A stretch of DNA of 64,000 bases, taken from Sapria himalayana. Lineage: Eukaryota > Streptophyta > Magnoliopsida > Malpighiales > Rafflesiaceae. Below, piece by piece: positions 25,489 to 37,379 of the stretch (its first letter is position 1; the number at the start of each line of letters is the position of its first letter). The position numbers and the translations under genes are program-made. Location of the stretch: the NCBI GenBank assembly GCA_029783825.1, contig JAREIK010012222.1, forward strand, positions 61,384-125,383, written 5' to 3'. The notes under the pieces are model-generated. The model saw nothing but the letters and a program-made list of their open reading frames with translations, was not told where the DNA came from and searched no databases.

Positions 25489-26335
25489 AAAAATATATGT
25501 CTATTTGTCTATATGTCTATCTACCTATCTATTTATATTTCTATCTATCTATCTAATTATCTATTTATCTATCTATTTATCTATCTATCTATTTATGTAT
25601 CTATCTATTTGTCTATTGTCTATCTATCTATATGTCTATCTATTTATCTATCTATTTCTCTATCTAAATATCTATCTATCTTTCATTCTTTCTAACTGTG
25701 GATCTATCTATTTGTCTATATATCTATCTATCAATTTTTCTATATATCTGTTAATCTATCTATCGCTCAATCTATCTATCTCTCGATCTATCTAATAGTA
25801 TATTAGTGTATAAGTCTAACTTTCTATCTATCTATCTATCTATATGTTTATGCATCTATTTGTCTAATAATCTTTATGTCAATCATATTATCTAAATATC
25901 TAAATATCTATCTATCTTTCTATCTATATATTTATCTATATATCTAACTTTCTATTTGTTTATTTGTCTATCTATCTATGTATCTATTTGGCTATATATC
26001 AATATATCAATCTGTGAATCTAACTATATATTTATTTTTTATCTACCTAATTCTCTAACTAATAATCTATATGTATACCTTTCTATCTATCTATTTATCT
26101 ATTTATCTAACTATTTAACAAACTTTTTTGCCTATCTATTAGTCTATCTTTCTATCTATCTATATGTTTGTCTATCTAAATTTCTTTCTATTTGTACATA
26201 TATATATATATTAGTCTATCTATCTAAGTGTCTATTTATCTATCTCTATTTCAATCTATTTCTATATATGCCTTTTTGTCTATTTGTCTATCTTTATATC
26301 TGTCTATATGTCTAACTAACTATCTATCTTTTTAA
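25489..26335 (-). repeat. Imperfect (GATA)n array, opposite polarity (TCTA on + strand)
   Basis: About 0.85 kb in which the + strand reads TCTA/TGTC instead of GATA. It is joined head to head with array 2 through about 15-25 bp of non-tetranucleotide sequence (around cgagaaatagaaaaat). It degenerates into unique AT-rich DNA near 26,335. Confidence 0.95.
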
Positions 26336-26864
26336 CTATATATATATGCTTTATATATAATTTGTTTTTGATAATCTATTTGTATAACCAAATGTTTCTG
26401 TTTTAATATTTTCATTTAAGTGCAGGAAAGGAAATATTAAGAGGCCGGGGATGCAACAATAACACAATAACAGTGGATGTAGCTAGTTTTATCAGATTGA
26501 ACCGAAAGTTTTTATTATAAATGTTTTTGTATTTTTATTTTTGGGGTGCTATTTTTTCGGATCTGGAACTATTCATCATCTTCTCTCTCTCTCTCTCTCT
26601 CTCTTTGTGTGATATATCATGATTTTCTCTGTGCTGCACATACTGTAAGACAATTTTGGTTTAATCTGTAATGCATAAGTATTTTCTTGTAGATGTAGCT
26701 AGTCATACTCACCGACTAGCAAACCACATTATTTCTAGTTTTGTGTTTTTTCATTTTTTTGATTCTTCCATGTTGGATTGTGGATTGGATATATATTGTT
26801 CTGTTGTGTTATTGTTTTGTTGTCTTATGTATCTTAAAATCATAACTATGGGAGCGTAATTTCC

Positions 26865-26870
<6 letters not shown>
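26336..26870 (+). other. Orphan non-repetitive segment between arrays
   Basis: This holds a splice-acceptor-like tttaagtgcag at about 26,416-26,426, followed by about 30 open codons (starting GKEILRGRGC) to a TAA, then T-rich sequence like a 3' untranslated region and a (CT)n run at about 26,582-26,604. It may be the 3' end of a gene or of an element trapped between arrays. No family is recognised, and the open stretch is too short for confidence. Confidence 0.3.
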
Positions 26871-26935
<65 letters not shown>

Positions 26936-27683
26936 TATTTATTTATTTATTTATATTTATATTTATATTTATATCTATTTATCTATCTTTCTATTTTTCT
27001 ATCTGTCTATCTATATATCTATCAATTAAACAATCTATCTATCTATTTATCGATCTATCAATAAGTTGTATATCAATCAATCAATCAATCTATCTATTTC
27101 ACTATCTATCTATCTGTCTATATGTCTATCTATCTATATATTTATCCATTTAAATATCTTTCTATCAAACTATATGTCTATCTGTATTTTTTCCTATCTA
27201 TCAATCATCTTTCAATATATATACATATATATATGTGTGTATGTGTCTATATATCTATCTATCAATATTAATAGTCTATCTATCTATTTATCTTTGTCTC
27301 TATCTATCAAACTATTTAACTACCTATTAGTTGATCTATTATTCTAATTGTATATCTGTATATATATCTATTTATTAATGTCTCTATGTGTCTATGTGTA
27401 TATCTATTAATCTTTCTCTTTGTCTATCTCTCTATTTTTCTGTATTTTTCTATCTATCTGTCTATCTATCTATCTTTCTATCTGTCTATTTATCTATCTA
27501 TTTGTTTATCTATATTTCTATCTTTGAATCTATCTATTTATCTGCCTATCTACCTATCTATATTTTTGATTATCTATCTATCTATTTATATATCAATCAA
27601 TCAATCAATCTGTGTGTCTATCTATCTGGCTATCTATATTTCTATTTTTCTATATGTCTATATATAAATAAATAAATAAATAA

Positions 27684-27727
<44 letters not shown>

Positions 27728-28905
27728 ATCTATTTGACTATTTATCTATTAATCTATTTGACTATCTATTTGTATATTTATCTATTTGTCTATTTGTCTA
27801 TCTGTCTATCTATCTATCTGTCTATTTGTCTATCTGTCTATCTGTCTATATGTTTATCTATCTATATATCTATATGTTTATCTCAATATCTATCTATCTA
27901 TCCATCTATCTTTATGTCTATCTATATATCTATCTATTTGTTTATGTCTATTTTTCACTATATCTATCTATGTATCTATCTTATTTATATATATCTATCT
28001 ATCTATCTTACTATCTAACTATCTTTCTATCTATCAATCTATCCGTATATCTATTAATCAATCTATCTATCTATCTATATATCTATCTATTTATCTTTTT
28101 ATATACCTACCTGTCTTACTATCTTTTTGTATCTATTTATCTGTCTAACTATCCAACCATCTATCAGTCTATAAATCTATTAGTTTATAATTATATCTGT
28201 CTATTTTCTTATCTATCTTTCTTTCTATTTTCTATTTGTCTATATATCTAAATATTTATCAATTTATTTGTCTATCTATAGATTTCTTTGTCTATCTTCC
28301 AATCTATCTATGATTCTATATGTCTATTTGTATATATATCTTTGTCTATTTTTTGGTATGTCTAGCTCTGTATCAATCTGTGTGTCAATCTGTCTATCGA
28401 TAAATCTATCTATCTCACTCTTCATCTTTCTTTTTGTTTATCAATCTATTTGTCTAACTATCAATCAATCTATCTATCTATCATAATAAATGTCAATCTA
28501 TCAATCTATCTAATTTTTAATCTATCAATCTGTCGATCTATATATCTATCCATTTATCTATTCTTCTATCTATCTATCTATTTGTCTATCTGTCTTTCAA
28601 TATATTTGTCTATCTATCTAATTGTCTATTTATCTATATCTATTTGTCTTTTTGTAATTTTGCATATTCGTCTATCTGCAAATCTATCTATCTATCATTC
28701 AATATATCTATCTATCTTTCTTTCTAACTACTATCTATATATATCTCTAAAAATAAATAAATAAATAAATAAATCTATCTATCTATATATCTATATACAT
28801 ATATATAGATCTATCTATCTATTGATTTTTCTATTTGTATATATGTCTATCTGTATATCTATCTATTTGTCTATCTATCTATATATTTATTTGTCTATTT
28901 GTTTA

Positions 28906-28942
<37 letters not shown>

Positions 28943-29745
28943 ATCTATCTCTATCTCTCTCTCTATCTATTTATCTATCTATCAATCTACTTTTCTCTCT
29001 CTCTCTCTCTCTATCTATAAATCTATCTCTCTCTCTCTCTCTCTTTTATCTCTCTTTGTATCTATCTATTTATCTATCTATCTATGTATCTAACAAAATT
29101 TGTTTAGTTGTCTATCTATTTATCTTTCTATATGTTTATCTATCTATCTAACATTTTATTTATCTATCTATATGTCCATATTTCTATGTTTCTATTTATC
29201 AAACTCTTTAAATGTCTAATATGTTATTTTGCCTATGAGACTATCAATCAATCTGTCTATATATCTATCTATATATCTATCTATCTATCCATCAATTTAA
29301 CTATCTACTTATCTATCTCTTTGCTTCTTTGTGTATTTGTCAATCTATATATCTTTATTTTTGTATCTATCTATTTATATATCAGTATATCTGTATATTT
29401 GTATCAGTATATTTTTCTATATGAGTATTTGTCTATCTTTCTATTTGTCTATCTATCTATCTATCTGTTTGTCTATCTATATATCTATCTATCTGTTTGT
29501 CTATCTATATATCTATCTATTTATATATCTATCTATTTATCAGTATATCTACCTATCTATATATATTTGTGTATTTGTCTTTATAACTATAAATCTCTCT
29601 TTCTATTTATCTAGCTATCTAGCTTTCTATTTGTTGATCTGTTTATCTGTTTATCTATCATTCTATCTAACTAACTATCTATCTGTCTATCTGTTTATCT
29701 GTCATTCTATCTAACTAACTAACTATCTATCTATCTATCTATCTT

Positions 29746-29778
<33 letters not shown>

Positions 29779-30810
29779 ATATCTGTCTATTTATTTGTAT
29801 ATATATAATTCTATCTATCTATTTATCTCTATTGCTATATTGTTATAAGTCTATCGATCTAAATGCCTATCTTACTCTCTCTGTATATGTCTATTTATAT
29901 ATCTATCTATTTATCTATCTATCTATTTAATAATATATCTATATATCTATCTATTTATTTATCTATCAGTATATTAGCTATTTATGTATATATCTAAATG
30001 TCTATCTATCTATATATCAATTTATCAGTATATATAACTTTATATCTATCTATCTATCTATCGGTCTATCTGTCTATTCATTTAATTTTCTATATGTCCA
30101 TATATTAATCAATGCATCTGTCTATATATCTATCTGTCTATTTAATTACCTATCTATCTATTTATATATCTACCTATCTATCTATCAATTTGTCTAAGTG
30201 TCTATCTATATATATGTTTAAATGACAATCTGTATATCTGTATATCTATCAATCTATCTCTTTAATAATCTAATTATCTTTCTATCTATCAGGCTATCTT
30301 TCTGTCTGTCTAATTGTTAATCTTTTTATCTATGTATATGTTTATCTATCTATATACCTATCTTTCTATCTATCTATTTATCTATTTATCTATCTGTCTA
30401 TCAAGCAAACTATCTATATGTCTATCTAAGTAACTATATATCTGTCTATATGTCTATTTGTCTATCTACCAATTTTCTTATATATCTATTTGTCTATCTC
30501 TTTATCTGATTATCTATTTATCTATTTATATATCTATATGTATATCTATATATCTGACTATATGCCTATCTACATATCTATCGATCTGTCAATCTAACTA
30601 TCCATATATCTATCTATCTTTTTGTCTATCTATCTATTAGTTTCTCTATCTATCTATATATCTATTTATCTATCTACTTATTTTCTAATCTGCTTATCTA
30701 TCTATTTGTCTCTCAAACTATTTGATTATTTGTCTATCTGTCTATCTATCTGACTATTTATATTTCTATGTATCTATCTATTTATCTATCTGTCTACTTG
30801 TCTATCTATC
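26871..30810 (-). repeat. Imperfect (GATA)n array 3 (TCTA on + strand), compound left edge
   Basis: About 3.9 kb. The left edge passes in order from (TA)n (26,871-26,931) through (TTTA)n and (TTTATA)n to (TCTA)n, a graded series of related units. AAAT runs occur near 27,665-27,690 and 28,747-28,773, (TA)n at 27,700-27,724 and 28,910-28,940, and CT-rich blocks at 28,950-29,045. The array ends at the poly(A) end of LINE copy 2. Confidence 0.95.
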
Positions 30811-30825
30811 TATCTTTTTTTTAAA

Positions 30826-32330
30826 AGGAGTTTATTAATATTAACCCTCTCTTTTGGCGGAGGAATACCATTTTTACAAACTAAAATCTACCCATTCCCC
30901 ACTTACAACCTTGACCCTTATCATTAAAAATTTAAAAAGATTTAAAATTACTAAATCTCTATTCTTGAGAATAATTTGCAATGGATGCACTTTTTTTAGA
31001 TTAGCTATAAATTTCTTATTTATAGCTATAACCCTTCTTGATATGATCTTTGAAATCCACTTGAGCTTCTTCTACTTCGTTGGGTTTCCATAATTCCTGC
31101 CCTCCTAGACTCCTGGTTTATGCTTATTCTATGTTGACATTACTGATTTCTTGCAAAACAAAGCAACATATCTACATACTCATACATTCATCTTGTTTAC
31201 CTTATGGCTGCTCTTCTTCTTGCCTTTGAAGTTATCCTTTACTCTTTTAACCTCTTTTGTTCCAGCTTGATAAAGCTGGCAAATTACTCCAAGTGATTTT
31301 TTTGCACTTTATCTTATCTCCATTTCCACTTACATCTATGCCCCTTTAGAGCTTCATAAACTGAGTCCTTCAGCTTTAAAGAGTGCCGGACCAGCCTCCT
31401 AGTCTAGGCACTTACAAACCCAATAAATCTATAAACTACCGTAAATTAACACATGACTCTTCACAACATTCACACATAGCCACTTATCCTAAACATTAAA
31501 ACCATAACCAAACCATGACTAGGACTCCAACAATTCCATCAGCTGTTGGATTTACTGGATGTATATACGAGGGACTTCGCTGCTAAGAAAAAAAAGAAAT
31601 AACAGAAATATATTCTAACAACCGATATCTTACCTTACCCTTTTCCTTTAGCCTCCATAATGATTTTACCTGTTTACCATTTTTCCTTTTTTTTTTATTA
31701 TTCACCTCAGTTTCTGTTAATCCCCTTCAGGACCAGGGAGATTTTAAGATATGAGTCTCTTATCACTTTGAACAGCAGGGAGTCTTTCCTCTCTAGTGGT
31801 TATATTTGTCTCAGCAGCGGGAATACTCCTAACAGCAACCAAGGGCAGCAACAGACAACAACTCTCTCTCCTTTCCCCAGTGCGTCTGACTCAAATCTTC
31901 ACGAGATTCCAGCCTTCCTCCTTCATCGTGTATTCGCTGATGATCATAGAACAAACCAAAGAGAAAACAAAGAAACAACAAACGTGCCTACCAGAACTTT
32001 ACACCCTACTACCCTTATTCTTGATTAAACTAAAACCACATAAGTCAATTATTAACGATTACTCCCCTTTCACATACTGCAAGGAAAGGACAGAATATAT
32101 ATTGACCTGTAAAGAAAATCAAAATACAACCTTTCTGCAGAGATTATCGACTTCTACCAAAATGTGGAATTAGCAGATTAAATATGCAGAAATTGTATAT
32201 TACATACATATTATTTTAACAACCGTTCAGTATAGATATATACCATTCTGCCAAAATGAAGAATTAATATATACTACCATGGGATCTCCTTCATATATAT
32301 CCATTTAGCTCCATCTGTCATATCTTCATG
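30826..32330 (-). other. Long 3' region of LINE copy 2
   Basis: About 1.5 kb lies between the RNase H region and the A-rich tail. It has no domain I recognise; the two open frames at 31,660-32,173 on the plus strand look like chance. This is longer than expected for a plant LINE 3' untranslated region, so an unrecognised insertion may be present. Confidence 0.4.
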
Positions 32331-34178
32331 GTCTGTTTATTTGTTCTTATATAAGGAAAACCCATTTTATCTAGACATGCTATTCCCTTTAGTTTATTTG
32401 GCATGAATTTCTCCTTATAATCTATATTTCCTCTGATGGTGCCTATTTTAGATAGACAATCTGCTAGATTATTGGCTTCTCTATATATATGTATTATTGA
32501 GGCCTTCAGTTCTTCCAGAAGATTAAGAATAACTTCTAGATCCTCTTCATACCTCCATAATATTTTCTTATTTATTACCGTATCAACTAGTAATTTTGAG
32601 TCTACCTGAACTACAATGTTTTTAAAATTTAGCTGCTTACATATCTCTAACCCTGATTTTAATGCTCTAATTTCTGATTCTAACGCCGAGGATGCCCTAC
32701 TAGCTTTGGTAAATGCTCTCTGTACTGTCCATGTATGATCTCTTATTACTCCGCCTCCTCCTGCTATTCCAGTGTCCCTGCTAAAACTCCCATCCGTATT
32801 AAGTGAAAGTTTACCAACCGGCGGAGCATTCCACTGTATACATTTAGCCCATTACTGTTTTATCACTTTGTATGTGAGATCCCATTCATTCTCAAGCTTC
32901 TTTTCTTGTTCCAAATCCTGTATGACTATCGGTTTTATTATTGTAATATTATATATTTCCTTTTTAATATCATTTATAATAATTGTTAAGTTCATCCTTA
33001 TATTTTCATATTTACTTTTGTTTCTAGATTTCCAAATGCACCAGATAATTAGATGCGGCAGTTTCTGACTAAGCCATTTCCTGGTTGGGCTTTTCATGTT
33101 TATTTTTCCCTATTTTTTAACTTTATCTATTAATCCATCCTCTATTTTACATATTCTTTTTTTCCCTTCCATCTCTCTCCATATTTATGCTGCAATGGGA
33201 CCATTCGAGAGCAAGTGATCAGTTGTTTCAACCGCTTGAAAACAGCATTTGCATCTTGAGGCCATGTTAATCCCTTTCTTTTGCACATTTCTATCTACCG
33301 GTATAGCGTTCAATAATGCCTTCCATGTAAAGGAGCACATTTTTTGCGGGACATTTTCTTGCCATACCCATTTAAATAGAGTTTGTACCGGTTTTTTCTT
33401 TCTAACCAAATCTTTTGCCGATTTGAGAGAAAAGTTTCCTTGTAGTGTTAACATCCATTTCCAGCCACTCTTTTTTAGTATAGAGTGTGAGTCTCCTATC
33501 TCTTTTTGTTTTTCCATTGACTTCCAACTGTTCGAAGCTTTCTTGGAAGTCTTATTTTTATTATCTAAATATTTTATCCTCATATATTTAGCCCATAGAT
33601 TATCACTTTCTTTAAGACTCCACTAGCTTTTACAGTCCCAGGCAGCTGCCGAGTCCTGAAGGCTCATAAGACCTAAGCCTGCTTCCTCTTTCGGGTAACA
33701 GATACTTTTCCAGTCCTTCCAGTGTAGTTTATTTCTGCCTTGTTTTTTACCCCATAAAAAGTTTGCCATTTCTGATTCGAGTTTTTTAATAAATTTTTTT
33801 GGGGGATGTATCACTGATAAAATGTGTGTGAATGTGCTTTGTAATACATGTGAAAGTAGAGTAATTCTCCCCCCAAATCCAAGGAGCTATTCTTTACATC
33901 CTGCTATTTTCATTCTTAATTTGTCTTGAAGGTAAGTTAGATATTCTTCCTTAAACCTCCCCTCATATATCGGACAACCTAGATACATTAATGCCCCTTT
34001 AATTTCCGTGAAACCTGTGATATTTTTTATTTTATCTACTAACTTTGGTTTTGCATTTTTTGCAAGCAAAAACTGACATTTATTTTTATTAACCATTTGT
34101 CCTGTTTCTTTTTCAAAGATTTGCAGAAGATCCATAAGATTCATTAAAGACTTTGTGCTAGCATTAGTAAATATTATA
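32330..34178 (-). pseudogene. LINE ORF2 3' part: RT thumb, zf-RVT and RNase H
   Basis: In minus-strand order: RT tail and thumb (MNLMDLLQIFEKETGQ, YLGCPIYEGRF), a GKKQGRNKLHWKDWKSICY box, then a zf-RVT-like segment (VWQENVPQKMCSFTWKALLN, CKCCFQAVETTDHLLSNGP). There the last expected zinc-ligand Cys before the Pro appears as Gly. After a linker comes an RVT_3-type RNase H. NTDGS lies at 32,786-32,800, an acidic residue in SALESEIRALK, QVDSKLLVDT, and a final Asp in EANNLADCL, which are the four acidic positions of the fold. In-frame stops (near 33,886, 33,625, 33,184 and 32,850) make it inactive as a whole. RNase H removes the RNA from the RNA:DNA hybrid during copying. Confidence 0.85.
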
Positions 34179-35139
34179 TCTATCTATCTATCTATCTATC
34201 TTTCTATCTATCTACCTATATATCTGTCTATCTATATATTTGTTTATATATATATATATATATCTGTATATCTTACTATCTATCTATTTGTCTATCTATC
34301 TATCTTTCAGTCAATTTGTCTGTATATCTATATTTCTATATTTTGATCTATCTATTTTTTTATCAATATATTTATCTATCTCTCTATATGCCTATATGTC
34401 ATTCTACATATATGTCTATTTTTCTATCTATATATCTGTATCTCTTTGTATCTTTCTATCTCTCTATGTCTATGTGTCTATGTGTTTATGTGTATATGTG
34501 TCCCTGTGTCTATGTTTCTATATTTTTATGTATCTATCAGTTTATCTCTATATTTATCTATTTATCTATCTTTCTATCTACCTATGTATTTATCTACATT
34601 TCTATCTATCTGTCTATCTATTGATTTATCCATTGGACTATATGTCTCTCTATCTATTTGTCTATCTATATATCTATGTATCTTTCTATATATTAATCTA
34701 TATATTAATCTATCTATGTATATATCTATCTGTCTATCTATCTTTTTGTTAATCAATCAACCTATCTATTTATTTGTTTATCTACCTATTTATCTATGTA
34801 TCTATTTATCTATTTATCAATTTGTTTATTTGTCTATGTGTTAATCAATCTATCTAATAATTTATCTATCAAACTTACAAATGCCTATTTGTTTATCTAT
34901 CTATCTATCGATCTATCTGTGTATCTATCTATATATTTATCTATCTATCTATCTATAGATATATCTATTGATATATCTATTGATATATCTATCTATCTAT
35001 CTATATATCTATCTATTTTTCTATCTATTTTTCTATCTATCTATTTCTTTATCTATCTGTCTATCTATCTATTTGTCTATCAATTTAGATGTCTATTTAT
35101 CTATCTCTCTCTCTCTCTCTTTCAATTTTTTAAATTATA

Positions 35140-35194
<55 letters not shown>

Positions 35195-35408
35195 ATCTAT
35201 CTATATCTTTATCTATCACTCTGACTTTTTGATAATCTATCTATTTTTCTATCTGTATATCTATCTATTAATCTATCTATCTATATATTTGTATATGTGT
35301 CTAAGTTTCTATTTATCTATCTATATTTTTGTCTATTTGTATTTTTGTGTTTTTGTTTTTTTTGTCTACTCATCTATTTCTATATTTTTTTATCTATCTA
35401 ATAGTTAA

Positions 35409-35455
<47 letters not shown>

Positions 35456-36963
35456 TATTTATTTATTTATCTATATATCTGTCTAATAGTCTATCTATCT
35501 ATGTGTCTATCTATCTAACTATCTTATCTATCTATCTATCTATCTATCTATTTATGTATTTATCTGTCTATCTCTCTATTAATGTATCTTTCTATTTGTA
35601 TCAGTATATCTTTATATTTAAGTATCTATCTTTCTATTTGTCTATCTATTTATCTATGTTTTTATCTATCTTTCAATCTATCTGTATATATATATATATC
35701 TGTCTGTCTATATTTCTATCTATCTATCTATTTATCTATCTATCTATCTGTCTGTCTGTCTGTCTAATTATCCATATATATATATATATATATATATCAG
35801 TCTATTTATTTGTATATCTATCTATCTATATGTTATATTATTATCAATCTATTTATCTACATGTTTATCTAGGTATGTGTCTATCTATCTCTCTGTCTAT
35901 ATGTCTATGTAACTATCTATCTGTCTATATTTTTATATATCTATCTATTTATCTATCTGTATATTAGCTATCTAAGTATATATCTATTTATCTATCTATC
36001 TATATATCAATTTATCTATTTATATAATTATATGTTTATTTATCTATCTATACCTCTATTTATGTATCTATCAATCTATCTTGTTATATAAATGATTATA
36101 AGTCAATATATCTTTATTTGTAATTGTTTAACAATCTATCTTTCAATTTGTCAAATTGTCTATCTTTTAATCTATCTATCTATTTAAATATCTAACTATC
36201 TATCTATTTATTTGTCTATTAGTAAATCTATATCTTTATCCATCTATCTATATATCTATGTAGCTATCAATCTATCTTCCTGTCTCTCAAACTATTTGTC
36301 TATATATCTATTGATATTTTTGTCAATATATCTCTCTCAAACTTTCTCTAAGTCTATCTGTGTATCTATCTATTTGTCTATATATATATATATATCTATC
36401 TATCTATTTGCCTTTTTGTCTATTTGTCTAATTGTTTAATTGTCTATATATTAATCTATCTATCTGCCTATCTATCTAATTACGTAACTATCTATCTACC
36501 TATTTGTCTAAATGTGTATCTATATATATGTTTAAATGCCTATCTATAATCTATCAATCTATCAATCTATCTTTTAACTATCTGATTATCTTTCTATCTA
36601 TCTGGATATCTCTCTATCTATCTAATTGTTAATCTTTCTTCTATGTATCTATGTATCTATCTGTCTATCTATATACTAATCTTTCTATCTATATATTTGT
36701 CTAGCTAGCTATCTATCTATTTATCTATCTTTCTAACTATCTATCTATCTATATGTCTATCTATCTATCTACCTATCTACTTATTTATTTATCTAGCAAT
36801 CTATCTATTTATCTTTCTTTCTATCAGACTATGTATATCTATCTATATGTCTATATGTATATTTGTTTATCTAACTATCTAGCTATCTTCATATTTATCG
36901 ATCTATCTATCTAACTATACATATATCTGTCTATCTATCTATCTATCTATCTGTTTGTCTATT

Positions 36964-36996
<33 letters not shown>

Positions 36997-37146
36997 CTTT
37001 ATCTATCTATATATCTTTCTATCTATCTATCTATCTATCTATCTACCTATCTTCTTATCTACTTATCTATCAATTTGTTTATCAACATATATGACTATTT
37101 GGCTATCTGTCTATCTATCCAACTTTTTATCTTTCTATGTATCTAT
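34179..37146 (-). repeat. Imperfect (GATA)n array 4 (TCTA on + strand)
   Basis: About 3 kb of TCTA with TGTC, TTTA and ATCA variants. It contains (TG)n then (TA)n at about 35,140-35,190, (TA)n at about 35,410-35,451, and a TGTC run near 35,745-35,765. It begins at the 5' truncation of LINE copy 2 and ends in the short tandem repeat bordering the hAT element. Confidence 0.95.
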
Positions 37147-37330
37147 CTAAGACATTAAAATTTAAATAGATGAACACCTATAAATCTTTCTATCTAAGAC
37201 ATCAAAATTTTGATGAACACCTTCTTCACAAAATTTAAATAGATATATACTTATCCATCCATCTATCTAAGACATCAAATTTTAAATTTTCACAAAGATG
37301 AACACCTTCTTCTAGTTATATATTTAAATC
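37142..37330. repeat. Three spaced copies of a TCTATCTAAGACATYAAAATTT unit
   Basis: tctatctaagacat starts at 37,142, 37,189 and 37,262. Each is followed by A/T-rich sequence and gatgaacacct. The unit contains array sequence fused to non-array sequence, so the junction itself has been duplicated. It marks the broken left edge of the hAT element. Confidence 0.65.
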
Positions 37331-37379
37331 AGATTTAAGGTGTTCAATTGATTATTCAAGATGTCTTATATAACTAAAA

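Larger units (their letters stand above)
30811..34178 (-). mobile_element. LINE retrotransposon, copy 2, 5'-truncated insertion in an array
   Basis: On the minus strand it runs from the RT catalytic region (just after the YADD position, at 34,178) to an A-rich tail (ttttaaaaaaaa in the minus-strand sense) at 30,811-30,825. GATA repeats of the same polarity relative to the element lie on both sides. This is the form expected of a 5'-truncated target-primed insertion into an existing array, with the target duplication hidden in the repeats. It supplies the 3' half missing from copy 1. Confidence 0.85.

Noticed and set aside
32772..33626. Plus-strand open frames at 32,772-33,068 and 33,249-33,626
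   Set aside because: They are antisense shadows of the LINE ORF2 on the minus strand, which has clear zf-RVT and RNase H motifs.
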